NCBI RefSeq assembly: GCF_028890485.2
Contig: NZ_JARCHV010000001.1
Span: 62,001-126,000, forward strand
Direction: 5' to 3'
Source of the DNA: Planococcus sp. SK3692
Lineage (GTDB): Bacteria; Bacillota; Bacilli; Bacillales_A; Planococcaceae
DNA length: 64,000 nt
Shown: piece after piece, positions 1-8,191 of the stretch
Layout of the letters: every line of letters starts with the position of its first letter
How positions within the stretch are numbered: position 1 is the first letter of the stretch
Translations under genes and position numbers: made by a program
The notes under the pieces: model-generated
Told to the model about the DNA's origin: nothing
Databases searched by the model: none
What the model saw: only the letters and a program-made list of their open reading frames with translations

Positions 1-637
1 AGATCCCTACCGCAATCATGATGAATCCGCCGACTTTCATAATCGTGCTGTGATGCTTGCGCAGCCAGCCGAGGCGGGTAACGAAAAACGACAAAACGAA
101 AAACGGAATCGCAAAGCCTAGAACGTAGGCGAGCATATACCAAATGCCCGATCCAGGGTTGGTCGCAGCGAGCGCATAAATGGCCGCTGTAATCGGACCC
201 GTGCAAGGGGTCCAGCCGGCCGCAAACGCGAGGCCGATGACGAAAGTGCCCAAAAATCCGGATGGCCGGTTCTTGAACGAGAATTTGCGGTCTTGCATCA
301 AGAATTTCGGAGTGAAGACCCCAACGATCATCAAGCCGAAAATAATGATGAACAAAGCGCCCACTTGGCGGATCAATTCATCATAGCGTACGAACCATTC
401 ATAAAAGAACGATGTGCTGAAGCCCAAGGCGATGAAAATGGTGGAAAATCCTAATAGGAAAAACAATGTATGGAACATTCCACGGCGCTGCATCACTTTC
501 CGGTCATTTTTAATCTCATCCATGGTCATGCCTGTAATATAAGATAAAAAGGCAGGATACAAAGGCAATGTACATGGCGAGATGAAACTTAAGAATCCGG
601 CACCGAAAGCCAAAAGTAAATTAATATCGGTTGCCAT
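1..637 (-). CDS. ccdA: Cytochrome c biogenesis protein CcdA, C-terminus cut by window edge
   Basis: The reverse strand reads from an ATG at 637 with no stop before the window edge, giving about 212 residues. CcdA carries reducing equivalents across the membrane to extracytoplasmic thioredoxin-like proteins for haem-thiol reduction. Support: the protein begins [20 protein letters not shown] and then has the diagnostic [14 protein letters not shown] segment. A second Pro-Cys pair lies in the GWTPCTGPI segment. Hydrophobic helices run throughout. The two cysteines are the redox pair of the DsbD/CcdA family. The gene is transcribed toward the left edge, so its partners are outside the window. Confidence 0.9.
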   Translation of the reverse strand, partial: MATDINLLLAFGAGFLSFISPCTLPLYPAFLSYITGMTMDEIKNDRKVMQRRGMFHTLFFLLGFSTIFIALGFSTSFFYEWFVRYDELIRQVGALFIIIFGLMIVGVFTPKFLMQDRKFSFKNRPSGFLGTFVIGLAFAAGWTPCTGPITAAIYALAATNPGSGIWYMLAYVLGFAIPFFVLSFFVTRLGWLRKHHSTIMKVGGFIMIAVGI

Positions 638-789
638 TCGAACACGCTCCTCTCTCTCACGAACTCTATCTTATCAGAGATGGTGCGCAAAAACCGCCAA
701 ATTGCCTGTGAAATCTTTATGGACATTTCTGTAATCTTCACTCTTTTGCCCTATATGTTAAGGATACACGCAAAGCGCCAAAGCGCCAT

Positions 790-825
790 AAAAAAACCGG
801 CTCTCTTTAGGGGGAAGAGAGCCGG
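790..825 (-). terminator. Rho-independent terminator of argGH
   Basis: Inverted repeat CCGGCTCTCTT/AAGAGAGCCGG with a short loop, followed on the minus strand by a run of seven T. It lies about 60 bp past the argH stop and should end the argG-argH transcript. Confidence 0.85.
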
Positions 826-885
826 GCGCAAGTAGCTTGCTTGTTGTACCGAACAAAGCAAGCGCGCATATAAATGGACTAATGA

Positions 886-2259
886 TCACCCGATGAGTTT
901 CTTGGCTAGTCCCAATTGATGATGTACTTGATCAAATCCTGTACCGCCGAGTGAGTTGCGGCGTTTAACGGCTGTCTGCGGAAGCAAGGTTTCGTAAATA
1001 TCGTCTTCAATGAGCGGGCTGGCTGCCTGTAGATCCTCAAGCGGCAGATCTTTCAAATAATAGCCGCGCTGGATGCACGTGAAGACCAGCTTGCCGGTCA
1101 CATCGTGCGCTTCGCGGAATGGCATGCCTTTTGCCGCTAAATAATCCGCAAGTTCTGTGGCATTTGAAAAGTCGGAGTTCACCGCTTTTTCCATGGAGGC
1201 GGTATTGACATTCATCGTCCGGATCATCCCTTCAAAGATCGGCAACGCCCCCATCAAGGTGTGAACTGTGTCGAACATGCCTTCTTTGTCTTCTTGCATA
1301 TCTTTATTGTAGGCAAGCGGCAAGCCTTTCAAAGTCGTCAGCAAACCGAACAGATTGCCGTAGACACGCCCAGTCTTGCCGCGGACGAGCTCCGCCATGT
1401 CCGGGTTTTTCTTTTGCGGCATGATGCTCGAGCCGGTCGAGAACGTGTCATCGAGTTCGATGAAACGGAACTCTTCACTTGACCACAAGATGATCTCTTC
1501 TGCAAAACGTGACAAGTGCATCATGAGCATCGAAGAGTTGCTGAGAAACTCCAGGATAAAGTCGCGATCGCTGACGGCATCCAGGCTGTTTTGGTAGACA
1601 CCTGAGAAGCCAAGCAGCTCAGCGGACAGTTCGCGGTCGATCGAGAAACTCGTCCCGGACATCGCCCCTGCACCGAGTGGTGAGACATCGATACGCTTCA
1701 TGGATTCCTGCATGCGTTCTTTGTCGCGCTGCAGCATCCAGAAATAGGTCATCAAATGATGGCCAAAAGAAATCGGCTGCGCGCGTTGCAGATGCGTATA
1801 CCCCGGCACGACCGTCTCGACATGTGTTTCTGCCTGCTCGACAATCGCCGACTGGAATCCTTCGATCAATTCGATGATTTCCGTCACGCGGTTTTTTAAG
1901 TACAAGTGCATATCCGTCGCGACCTGGTCGTTGCGGCTTCTGCCGGTATGGAGTTTGCCGCCGACAGGGCCGATCTCATCGATCAGGAGTTTTTCTAAAT
2001 TCAAGTGGATGTCTTCGTTCGATACGCTGTATTCGAGTTCTCCGTTCTCCGCTTTTTTCTGCAGCGTCTGAAGTCCTGACAAAATCAAGTCAGCGTCTTG
2101 CTGCGGCAAGATCTTGCAGGAAGACAGCATGGTGACATGCGCCATGCTGCCCTGGAGATCCTCGAGCACTAATTTCTGGTCAAAGGAAATGGAAGCCCCG
2201 AACTCATCGACCCACTGTTCAGCTGTCTTTTGGAAACGACCGCCCCACAGTTTGGTCAT
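886..2259 (-). CDS. argH: Argininosuccinate lyase
   Basis: Catalyses the last step of arginine synthesis, splitting argininosuccinate into arginine and fumarate, as a cytosolic homotetramer. At 457 residues it is full length. It starts [10 protein letters not shown], the family's usual N-terminus, has the substrate-binding segment [17 protein letters not shown] near residue 100, and carries the fumarase/aspartase signature [12 protein letters not shown] near residue 280 with the catalytic serine. The start codon overlaps the end of argG by 4 bp, indicating one translationally coupled mRNA. Confidence 0.97.
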   Translation of the reverse strand: MTKLWGGRFQKTAEQWVDEFGASISFDQKLVLEDLQGSMAHVTMLSSCKILPQQDADLILSGLQTLQKKAENGELEYSVSNEDIHLNLEKLLIDEIGPVGGKLHTGRSRNDQVATDMHLYLKNRVTEIIELIEGFQSAIVEQAETHVETVVPGYTHLQRAQPISFGHHLMTYFWMLQRDKERMQESMKRIDVSPLGAGAMSGTSFSIDRELSAELLGFSGVYQNSLDAVSDRDFILEFLSNSSMLMMHLSRFAEEIILWSSEEFRFIELDDTFSTGSSIMPQKKNPDMAELVRGKTGRVYGNLFGLLTTLKGLPLAYNKDMQEDKEGMFDTVHTLMGALPIFEGMIRTMNVNTASMEKAVNSDFSNATELADYLAAKGMPFREAHDVTGKLVFTCIQRGYYLKDLPLEDLQAASPLIEDDIYETLLPQTAVKRRNSLGGTGFDQVHHQLGLAKKLIG

Positions 2260-3488
2260 AGCTGTACCTCCTCTTTGACTTGTGCCGTGACCGCAACTTC
2301 TTTCTTGTTGATTTTAGAGTTGACGACTGTCGGCAAGCCCCATAGCTCGATGAATCCGACCGCAGACTCGTGGTTGAATGTATCATCTGTCGAATACGTT
2401 GCCAGCTCTTCGCTGTATAGCGAGTTCGGCGACTTACGCCCTTCAGTGATGGCATGGCCTTTGAACAATTTCACACGCACGGTGCCGTTGACGAATTCCT
2501 GTGTTTCTTTCAGGAAAGCTTCAAGTGCCACACGCAGTGGAGAGAACCAGAGCCCTTCATAGATCAATTCCGTCATTTTCTTCTCGATGACCGGCTTGAA
2601 ATGAGCCATTTCTTTTACCAAAGTGATGTCTTCAAGTTCTTTATGCGCAGCAATCAAAGTCATCGCTGCTGGTGCTTCATAGATTTCACGCGATTTGATG
2701 CCGACCAGTCTGTTTTCTACATGGTCGATTCTGCCGACGCCGTGTTTGCCTGCGACATGGTTCAATTCAAAGATCAGATCCGTCAATTTATAGTCGACAC
2801 CGTTCAATTTCGTCGGTACACCTTTGACGAATTCGATTTCCACGATATCCGGTGTATCCGGCGTATCTTCTAGTGCATTGGTGATATCATATGCATCTGC
2901 TGGCGGCGTTGCCCAAGGATCTTCTAAGATGCCGCATTCGTTGGCACGGCCCCATAGGTTCATGTCGATGGAGAATGGTGAATCCAAGTTGACTGGCACC
3001 GGCACGTCATGCTGTTTGGCATAAGCGATTTCTTCGTCACGTGACCAGCCCCACTGACGAACAGGTGCAACCACTTCAAGGTCCGGGTTCAAGGATTTGA
3101 TGGACACTTCAAAACGAACTTGGTCGTTGCCTTTTCCTGTGCAGCCATGGGCAACAGCTGTTGCGCCGCTTTCCACTGCGATCTCCACAAGTTTTTTGGA
3201 AATCAACGGACGAGATAGAGCAGAAACGAGTGGATATTTGCCTTCGTATAATGTATGGGCTTGAAGTGAAATGAGTGCATAGTCTTCGGCAAATTCGTCT
3301 CTGGCATCGATCATATAGCTTTCGACCGCTCCGACCTGCAGCGCTTTTTGTTTGATGAAGTCCAAGTCTTTTCCTTCTCCGATGTCGAGGCAAACAGCGA
3401 CGACGTCATAACCTTGTGATTTGAGCCACGGAATGGCCACCGATGTATCTAGTCCACCTGAATATGCGAGTACGATTTTTTTGTTCAT
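2256..3488 (-). CDS. argG: Argininosuccinate synthase
   Basis: ATP-dependent ligation of citrulline and aspartate to argininosuccinate. The 410-residue protein opens with the PP-loop nucleotide motif AYSGGLDTS at residues 8-16 and has [14 protein letters not shown] near residue 115, both typical of ArgG. An AGGAGG ribosome site lies 8 bp before the ATG. It is first gene of argGH; the upstream region carries a sigma-A-type promoter and two ArgR-like boxes, so arginine repression is likely. Confidence 0.97.
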   Translation of the reverse strand: MNKKIVLAYSGGLDTSVAIPWLKSQGYDVVAVCLDIGEGKDLDFIKQKALQVGAVESYMIDARDEFAEDYALISLQAHTLYEGKYPLVSALSRPLISKKLVEIAVESGATAVAHGCTGKGNDQVRFEVSIKSLNPDLEVVAPVRQWGWSRDEEIAYAKQHDVPVPVNLDSPFSIDMNLWGRANECGILEDPWATPPADAYDITNALEDTPDTPDIVEIEFVKGVPTKLNGVDYKLTDLIFELNHVAGKHGVGRIDHVENRLVGIKSREIYEAPAAMTLIAAHKELEDITLVKEMAHFKPVIEKKMTELIYEGLWFSPLRVALEAFLKETQEFVNGTVRVKLFKGHAITEGRKSPNSLYSEELATYSTDDTFNHESAVGFIELWGLPTVVNSKINKKEVAVTAQVKEEVQL

Positions 3489-3502
3489 ATAATATGACCT
3501 CC

Positions 3503-3591
3503 TGTATTTTTATGCGTTATATGCGATGAATATACACATAATAACATGGCAATTTTGATAACGCAAGGGAAGACACGCATAAATTTTCATG
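3503..3591 (-). promoter_or_regulatory. Candidate ArgR operator pair flanking the argGH promoter
   Basis: Two AT-rich elements resemble the Bacillus ARG box (CATGAATAAAAATTCA-like). On the minus strand CGCATAAAAATACA lies at 3516-3503, downstream of the -10. The other, CATGAAAATTTATGCG, lies at 3592-3577, just above the -35. The placement fits ArgR/AhrC repression, but the matches are partial. Confidence 0.4.
3538..3566 (-). promoter_or_regulatory. Predicted sigma-A promoter of argGH
   Basis: Reading the minus strand: -35 TTGCGT (3566-3561), 17-bp spacer, -10 TATTAT (3543-3538), about 50 bp before the argG start. It sits between two ArgR-like boxes. Confidence 0.55.
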
Positions 3592-3657
3592 TTTTTTAGG
3601 AAATATGCAAAAAATCGAATTCCTTCTATAGAAAGAACAAGTTCTGTGCATGCAAAA

Positions 3658-3684
3658 ACCCGGAAGGCTCTGTGCCATCCGGGT
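3658..3684 (-). terminator. Terminator after the lipoprotein gene
   Basis: Stem ACCCGGA/TCCGGGT followed on the minus strand by a T-rich tract, about 28 bp past the stop codon of the lipoprotein gene. Confidence 0.75.
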
Positions 3685-3711
3685 TGTTGCTGCCGGGATC
3701 TGCCGTTCGGC

Positions 3712-4299
3712 TTATTCCTCGGTATCTTCTGTTTCTTCTTCTTCATTGCCCATTGTATATTCCAATGTATTCATATCGATGCGTACTTCCGTTAAATCAC
3801 CAGTTTCCATATTATTAAATAAAAACCCGATTTCATCGCCGCGGACAATCGGCTGCCCCATCAAAATCAATCTAGACAATTGCTCTTCATTGATGAATGT
3901 TTGCAATGCCTCTGATTGGCGCTTGGATTCTTCGTCCTGCAAAATGGTGATCTTTTCCGCTTCCCCTTGCATCGGGAATGATTCTTCTAACGGGCCTGTA
4001 TAATCCGTCGTGACTTTCATGCCTGTTCGCAAATCGCTGATGACGGCTTCTGACGTTTCGCCGCCTTCTGCAAATTGGACTTCAACATCTTCCGCAATTG
4101 AGAAGTAAATATTATTGATAAGGATGCGTCCATCCCCAATCTGTGTAATAAACCCTTCTTCCGTCAGGCCTTCCTGTTCAACTGCAATTTCCGGTTCTTC
4201 TTCAGTTGCTGCCGGCTCCGCCGGTTCTGTCGGTGCGGCGTCATCGGAGCAACCTGCCAATAGCAGGAATCCTGCAAGAAATAAACTAGCTTTTTTCAC
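3712..4299 (-). CDS. Hypothetical lipoprotein
   Basis: Unrecognised secreted lipoprotein of 195 residues. I chose the GTG at 4299 because it places a type II signal peptide at the N-terminus (KKASLFLAGFLLLAGCSDD, lipobox LAGC) and an AAAGGA ribosome site about 10 bp upstream. A longer reading from 4377 would bury the signal peptide. After a Glu/Pro/Ala-rich linker there is a compact domain whose segment GDGRILINNIYFSI suggests a small beta-fold. The C-terminus is very acidic. It has its own terminator and probably forms a monocistronic unit anchored on the outer face of the membrane. Confidence 0.7.
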   Translation of the reverse strand: MKKASLFLAGFLLLAGCSDDAAPTEPAEPAATEEEPEIAVEQEGLTEEGFITQIGDGRILINNIYFSIAEDVEVQFAEGGETSEAVISDLRTGMKVTTDYTGPLEESFPMQGEAEKITILQDEESKRQSEALQTFINEEQLSRLILMGQPIVRGDEIGFLFNNMETGDLTEVRIDMNTLEYTMGNEEEETEDTEE

Positions 4300-4386
4300 T
4301 TTATCCCAATCCTTTACGCTTAGATTCTTGTTGCAACTCTTAATTTTCAGTTTACCCGCTGAAGCTTGCGCATGCAACTCTGTGCA

Positions 4387-5340
4387 TTAAGCCTGGCGGT
4401 ATACGAAAATGCCTTGGTCGTTGAGCCGTTCTTCGATCAAGCCGTCTTCGAGCAAATAATCGACCTGACCGATCGTCTCGGACAGTGTTAAGCCGAGTTC
4501 TTTTTCGTACGCGTGCGGAAACAGCTGCTGCGTCAATTCGTAAACCGACTGTTCGTGTGAGCGGTCAAGCATGGCGAGCACTTTCATCGCCCGCACATGT
4601 TGCTTTTCGAGCCGTGTGGAAACGAGTTCGTGGACATTTCGCACATCTTCCCCGTGGCCGCTGTAGATGATGTCGATCGGCATCTTCAACAGTCGGCTGA
4701 GTGAGGCGTTGTATTGCAGCAAAGACTTCGGGCGTCCTTCTTCTGGATTATAGGGCGGTTCAATGAGCGGGTTTGATGACACTTTTGCGATGACGTGGTC
4801 GCCGCCGATCATCGTTCGTTCTTCCGGATTCCAAAACGACAGGTGGCTTTGGGCATGCCCCAAAGTCTCCATGACATGCCAGTCAGCGTGGCCGGGAATT
4901 GTATCGCCTTCATTGATTGCCATATCGAGCGGGCGGTTGCCCATTAAGTTGAGCGGCCGCTTCATCTTCTTCATCCAGAACATCAAATCGCCCGGCACTC
5001 CCTCTTCTTTTAAACGCTCTTGATAAAACGCGTCGTGATAATCGAAAAAGGCCTCATCACGGCGCAGCCACAAGTCGTTATATGGGTGGCCGTAGAGTTT
5101 GGCGGCGTCGAAGCCGTCCACCCATCCGGCGTGGTCCGGATGGTGGTGGGTCAAGACCACTTGCTCAATGTCTTCAGGAGCGACATTCTCCGCTTTTAAC
5201 CCGGCCTTAAGCGCTTCCCAGGCTTCCGGCGTTTTCGGTCCGGCATCGATCAAGGTCAACGCGTCGCCTTTTAATAGATAAGAATTGACATCTCCGACTG
5301 CAAATGGCGTCGGGATGGTAATTTTGATTGGTTCCATCAT
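4387..5340 (-). CDS. MBL-fold metallohydrolase
   Basis: Metallo-beta-lactamase-fold hydrolase, about 318 residues; the substrate is not predictable. The zinc motif THHHPDH is at residues 64-70, with later ligands in the GHAQSH and GGDHV segments and a closing YSGHGED motif. After the catalytic domain, residues 240-318 look like a small winged-helix tail seen in this MBL subfamily (LACTB2/YobT-like). The start is either of two adjacent ATGs (5340 or 5337), served by AAGGGAG at 5352-5346. A GTG three codons upstream is less likely. It stands alone between two differently regulated units. Confidence 0.85.
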   Translation of the reverse strand: MMEPIKITIPTPFAVGDVNSYLLKGDALTLIDAGPKTPEAWEALKAGLKAENVAPEDIEQVVLTHHHPDHAGWVDGFDAAKLYGHPYNDLWLRRDEAFFDYHDAFYQERLKEEGVPGDLMFWMKKMKRPLNLMGNRPLDMAINEGDTIPGHADWHVMETLGHAQSHLSFWNPEERTMIGGDHVIAKVSSNPLIEPPYNPEEGRPKSLLQYNASLSRLLKMPIDIIYSGHGEDVRNVHELVSTRLEKQHVRAMKVLAMLDRSHEQSVYELTQQLFPHAYEKELGLTLSETIGQVDYLLEDGLIEERLNDQGIFVYRQA

Positions 5341-5416
5341 TCCCACTCCCTTAAAATGAATGTCTATTCACTTATCATACCTTGAATGCCAGGCCCCGTC
5401 ACGTGGGCTAGCCAAT

Positions 5417-5445
5417 TTGACAAACAAAATTTGTTTACTTATAAT
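5417..5445 (+). promoter_or_regulatory. Sigma-A promoter of the proC T-box leader
   Basis: Perfect TTGACA (5417-5422), 17-bp spacer, perfect TATAAT (5440-5445). Transcription should start near 5452 and read through the T-box leader into proC. Confidence 0.9.
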
Positions 5446-5451
5446 TTAATA

Positions 5452-5690
5452 ACATATGTAAGCGTCGATGAAGATTAGTACGGAAGGTGATGGGTACAAG
5501 AGAGTGCCGCCAACGCTGAAACGCCGCACCCCCGCTCCCTTCCTGAACCTGCTTCTGAGCTGCCGTGCAAACACGGCCGTCTGTCCGCGATAAGGATATC
5601 GAGTTGTGCAAATGTGCAAACTTAGGTGGTACCGCGGAAACAAGCGTTTTCGTCCTTGGAATAACAGGGATGATTGCGCTTTTTATTTTG
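5452..5690 (+). promoter_or_regulatory. T-box riboswitch leader of proC (proline-responsive)
   Basis: Contains the T-box motif TTAGGTGGTACCGCG at 5622-5636, the stem I AGTA element near 5475, and a terminator arm pair at 5643-5680 followed by a T-run. In the specifier region the text GAA-CCT-G before CTTCTGAGC suggests a CCU proline codon, which matches the downstream proC. The TGGT tetranucleotide of the T-box would pair with an ACCA tRNA end, consistent with a discriminator A. Uncharged tRNA-Pro should favour read-through. The specifier call is by eye. Confidence 0.88.
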
Positions 5691-5709
5691 AGAAAAGGAA
5701 GTGGAACGT

Positions 5710-6513
5710 ATGAAAATTGTATGTGTAGGGGCCGGATCGATGGCCGAATCCATGATCCATGGCTGGATCAATAAGCGAATTATGAAACCGGAAGAAATCT
5801 CTGTCATGAACCGTTCAGATCAGGACCGGTTGGAATTTCTTCATGATGAATACGGCGTTAACATCGTCTGCGATGACAAGACCGAACTGAGAGATGCTGA
5901 TTTCATCCTCCTTGCGATGAAACCGAAAGATGTCGAAGTGGCATTGAAAGGGATCCGCGAAAAATTGGCGGGCGATACCGTCATTGTCTCTGTTGCAGCT
6001 GGGGTTTCGATTGAAACCATCCAAAAGCATGTCGGCGATTTCGCCGTTGCCCGTGCAATGCCGAATACCTCTGCGCAAATCGGCAAGTCGGCTACTGGTG
6101 TCGCCTGGAGCAAATTCGTCACCAAAGAACAGCAGCACTTGCTGAGAAAGCTATTGTCCTCAATCGGCGGCGTAACGGTCGTGGAAGAAGACCAATTGCA
6201 CGCAGTGACCGGCATTGCCGGAAGCGGACCGGCGTATCTTTATTATTTCGCGGAGTCCATGGTGCAGGCAGGGATCGATAACGGCTTGTCTTCTGCCGAT
6301 GCCAAAAAACTTGTGCGCCAAACATTCGATGGTGCAGCGGAAATGCTCCAGCAGGAAGATTTCGGTGAATTGCGCAAGCGCGTCACCAGCCCGAACGGCA
6401 CCACCGCAGCCGGACTTCAAGCCCTCTATGATAACGACTTCAAGCGCATCGTTGGCGATTGCGTCACTTCGGCTGCCAATCGCTCCCGCGAGCTCGGCAA
6501 AGAATTCGAATAA
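5710..6513 (+). CDS. proC: Pyrroline-5-carboxylate reductase
   Basis: Last step of proline synthesis: NAD(P)H reduction of 1-pyrroline-5-carboxylate. The 267-residue protein starts MKIVCVGAGSMAES with the Rossmann glycine motif and has the family's C-terminal dimer segment with TSPNGTTAAGLQAL near residue 230. The ATG at 5710 is preferred over a GTG nine bases upstream because AAGGAAG sits 8 bp before it. Expression is under the T-box at 5452-5690, so this is a single-gene proline-responsive unit, as for proI in Bacillus. Confidence 0.96.
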   Translation: MKIVCVGAGSMAESMIHGWINKRIMKPEEISVMNRSDQDRLEFLHDEYGVNIVCDDKTELRDADFILLAMKPKDVEVALKGIREKLAGDTVIVSVAAGVSIETIQKHVGDFAVARAMPNTSAQIGKSATGVAWSKFVTKEQQHLLRKLLSSIGGVTVVEEDQLHAVTGIAGSGPAYLYYFAESMVQAGIDNGLSSADAKKLVRQTFDGAAEMLQQEDFGELRKRVTSPNGTTAAGLQALYDNDFKRIVGDCVTSAANRSRELGKEFE

Positions 6514-6523
6514 GAACCTCTCC

Positions 6524-6557
6524 ACATCCCGTGAAAGCAACGACTTTCACGGGATGT
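6524..6557 (+). terminator. Terminator of proC
   Basis: Fourteen-base inverted repeat ACATCCCGTGAAAG/CTTTCACGGGATGT with a 6-base loop, followed by a T-rich tract, 10 bp after the proC stop. Confidence 0.9.
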
Positions 6558-6674
6558 TTCTGTTTATCCGAATGTTTTTATCACTAGAGAAGCACGGGAA
6601 GCCTTCCGAATCGAAGCCTTCTTAACTTTCCGGTATAATAATCTCTTGTACAGAAACTGAAGGAGGAATAACAC

Positions 6675-7691
6675 GTGGCAAAACTTTTCGAAGAATTCGA
6701 GCTTAAGGGCGTTCATTTTAAAAACCGCATCGTCATGGCGCCGATGTGCATGTACCAAAGCGATAAAGAAGACGGGCATGTTACCGACTGGCACCGTGTC
6801 CATTACCCGACGCGCGCAGTCGGCGGTGTCGGATTGATCATCACTGAAGCCACTGCCGTCCAGCCAATCGGGCGCATTTCGTCCCGTGACCTCGGCATAT
6901 GGGACGATGCCCATATCGACGGACAAGCGGAAATCGTCCGTTTGATGAAAGCGAATGGCGCAAAAACCGGCATTCAATTGGCACATGCCGGCAGAAAAGC
7001 GACGGTCGATGGTGACATCCAGGCCCCAAGTGCGATTGCCTTCAACGATAAATACAAAACTCCGAAAGCGATGACGATAGATGAAATCGATGAGACCGTC
7101 CAAGCGTTCCAAGACGGCGCTGTACGTGCTAAAAAAGCCGGCTTCGACGTCATTGAAATCCATGCAGCCCACGGCTATTTGATCAACCAGTTCTTGTCTC
7201 CTTTGACCAACCAACGCACTGATGAGTATGGCGGCACGAGCGAGAATCGCTACCGACTGCTGCGCCGCGTATTGGAAGCAGTGAATGCCGTTTGGGACGG
7301 GCCCTTGTTCGTGCGCATTTCAGCAGAAGATTATACAGATGGCGGCATGACGCCTGAACAGTACGTCGAGATGACCAAATGGATGAAACAACAGAACGTC
7401 GATTTGATCGATGTCAGTTCAGGAGCCGTCGTTCCGGCACAGATTCCGGTGTTCCCTGGCTATCAAGTGAATTTTGCGGAAACGATCAAAAAAGAAACAC
7501 CGATCGCAACCGGTGCTGTCGGCTTGATCACCGAGCCGCGCCATGCAGAGGAAATTCTCCAGAACGGACGTGCCGATTTCATCTTCCTGGCACGCGAATT
7601 GCTGCGCAACCCGTATTGGGCCTACACTGCCGCTCAGACGCTCGGAGCCGACATCGAAGCTCCTGTGCCTTATGAGCGGGGTTGGATATGA
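6675..7691 (+). CDS. namA: NADPH dehydrogenase NamA (old yellow enzyme, YqjM type)
   Basis: FMN-dependent ene-reductase acting on alpha,beta-unsaturated carbonyls and nitro compounds. The length of 338 equals Bacillus YqjM. The segment APMCMYQ at residues 22-28 supplies the flavin-tuning Cys and the active-site Tyr of the thermophilic-like class. [16 protein letters not shown] carries the substrate-binding His pair. FVRISAEDY and [14 protein letters not shown] complete the barrel. It uses a GTG start at 6675 with AAGGAGG 8 bp upstream. No terminator of its own follows; the next element is the promoter of an antisense RNA at 7697, so read-through would add to that RNA. Confidence 0.95.
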   Translation: MAKLFEEFELKGVHFKNRIVMAPMCMYQSDKEDGHVTDWHRVHYPTRAVGGVGLIITEATAVQPIGRISSRDLGIWDDAHIDGQAEIVRLMKANGAKTGIQLAHAGRKATVDGDIQAPSAIAFNDKYKTPKAMTIDEIDETVQAFQDGAVRAKKAGFDVIEIHAAHGYLINQFLSPLTNQRTDEYGGTSENRYRLLRRVLEAVNAVWDGPLFVRISAEDYTDGGMTPEQYVEMTKWMKQQNVDLIDVSSGAVVPAQIPVFPGYQVNFAETIKKETPIATGAVGLITEPRHAEEILQNGRADFIFLARELLRNPYWAYTAAQTLGADIEAPVPYERGWI

Positions 7692-7696
7692 GACAG

Positions 7697-7724
7697 TTGC
7701 AAAATAGCTGTAATTTAGTATACT
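7697..7724 (+). promoter_or_regulatory. Promoter of the antisense (antitoxin) RNA
   Basis: TTGCAA (7697-7702), 16-bp spacer, TATACT (7719-7724). It begins 6 bp after the namA stop and directs transcription toward the 3' end of the small toxin gene on the other strand. Confidence 0.65.
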
Positions 7725-7734
7725 GAAAGTAACG

Positions 7735-7762
7735 AAAAAAACCGGATGCTGTGTGCATCCGG
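7735..7762 (-). terminator. Terminator of the toxin mRNA
   Basis: On the minus strand CCGGATGC-ACACA-GCATCCGG is followed by seven T (7741-7735). It ends the minus-strand toxin transcript about 85 nt beyond the toxin stop, right at the start point of the antisense RNA, so the two RNAs overlap over roughly 125 nt. Confidence 0.8.
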
Positions 7763-7815
7763 CCAGCTGCATGCCGCCTTTTGAGGGCGGTCGGCTGGAC
7801 ACTATAGGTTTACGA

Positions 7816-7857
7816 AATAACCGTCAGCCCACGCCAATGGGACGGTTATTTTTTTTT
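7816..7857 (+). terminator. Terminator of the antisense RNA
   Basis: Ten-bp stem AATAACCGTC/GACGGTTATT (7816-7825 and 7841-7850) followed by an uninterrupted T-run to 7857. In the opposite strand this T-run is the AAA AAA AAA stretch encoding the toxin's C-terminal lysines. Confidence 0.85.
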
Positions 7858-7953
7858 CGGAATGACCAGAATCAAGGATAGGACAAGCGTCAATGCGCTG
7901 ATCGTCAACCCGACACTTGTGAACACAAGCGAAAATGCTTCTGCCATGGTCAT
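7846..7953 (-). CDS. Small holin-like membrane toxin (type I TA, TxpA/BsrG-like)
   Basis: A 35-residue peptide starting MTMAEAFSLVFTS and ending IPKKK: a short polar N-terminus, one hydrophobic helix of about 22 residues, and a lysine tail. This matches the layout of the 'putative holin-like toxin' family (MTxxEALSLM...KKK) of Firmicute type I systems. The ATG at 7953 has AAAGGGGGTGG about 6 bp upstream. A second ATG lies two codons in. The ribosome site is buried in an 8-bp hairpin at 7958-7981, as is usual for such toxin mRNAs. When over-produced it is expected to insert in and depolarise the membrane. The assignment rests on pattern and context, not on an alignment. Confidence 0.75.
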   Translation of the reverse strand: MTMAEAFSLVFTSVGLTISALTLVLSLILVIPKKK

Positions 7954-7957
7954 GCTA

Positions 7958-7981
7958 CCACCCCCTTTCTATAGGGAATGG
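7958..7981 (-). promoter_or_regulatory. Hairpin sequestering the toxin Shine-Dalgarno
   Basis: On the minus strand CCATTCCC pairs with GGGGGTGG (eight pairs, two of them G-U) around the loop TATAGAAA. The ribosome site lies in the 3' arm, so the mRNA should be poorly translated until remodelled. Confidence 0.6.
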
Positions 7982-8010
7982 CCAAACCGCCCTCATGCAG
8001 CTGTATCTTT

Positions 8011-8039
8011 ATTTTACCACAAACAGAACACTTGTTCTA
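8011..8039 (-). promoter_or_regulatory. Toxin promoter overlapped by an SOS (LexA/DinR) box
   Basis: Minus strand: extended -10 TGGTAAAAT (TAAAAT at 8016-8011) and a weak -35 region around 8039-8034. The palindrome GAAC-AAGT-GTTC at 8037-8026 lies between and over the -35. It fits the Bacillus LexA consensus CGAACRNRYGTTYG in 12 of 14 positions. LexA would block polymerase here, so the toxin should be induced by DNA damage. Confidence 0.6.
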
Positions 8040-8141
8040 TTGATAACTGTAAAAATAATCAGTAAAAATAACCCAATTTCACGCAGTGTGCTATCACATA
8101 ATTGGGTTGCGAACAGGATGCACGTGTTCAATTCATAAGAG

Positions 8142-8180
8142 CACAAAACCCTTGCCACTTCGAATGGCAAGGGTTTTGTG
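8142..8180. terminator. Bidirectional terminator below the ynj-like operon
   Basis: Sixteen-base inverted repeat with arms CACAAAACCCTTGCCA and TGGCAAGGGTTTTGTG, with A- and T-rich outer ends. It lies 11 bp past the stop of the ABC ATPase gene and should end the minus-strand operon. Confidence 0.85.
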
Positions 8181-8191
8181 TTTTTATGGCG

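Larger units (their letters stand above)
7731..7857 (+). ncRNA. Candidate type I antitoxin RNA, RatA-like, antisense to the toxin mRNA 3' end
   Basis: An RNA of about 125 nt bounded by the promoter at 7697-7724 and a strong terminator (AATAACCGTC/GACGGTTATT, 7816-7850, then at least seven T). It contains two further hairpins: CCGGATGC/GCATCCGG and CCGCC/GGCGG inside a longer imperfect stem (7762-7797). It has no convincing reading frame. Its 3' end overlaps the last codons and stop of the toxin, and its body covers the whole toxin 3' UTR. That is the convergent geometry of txpA/RatA and bsrG/SR4 in Bacillus. The function is inferred from layout. Confidence 0.65.

Noticed and set aside
8069-8107. 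AACCCAATT...AATTGGGTT inverted repeat upstream of the toxin promoter
   Set aside because: Possible weak minus-strand terminator, but the loop is 21 bases and the adjacent strong terminator at 8142-8180 already serves the operon; no role can be assigned.
8111-8129. GAACAGGATGCACGTGTTC as a second SOS box
   Set aside because: The GAAC and GTTC halves are eleven bases apart; LexA boxes need four.
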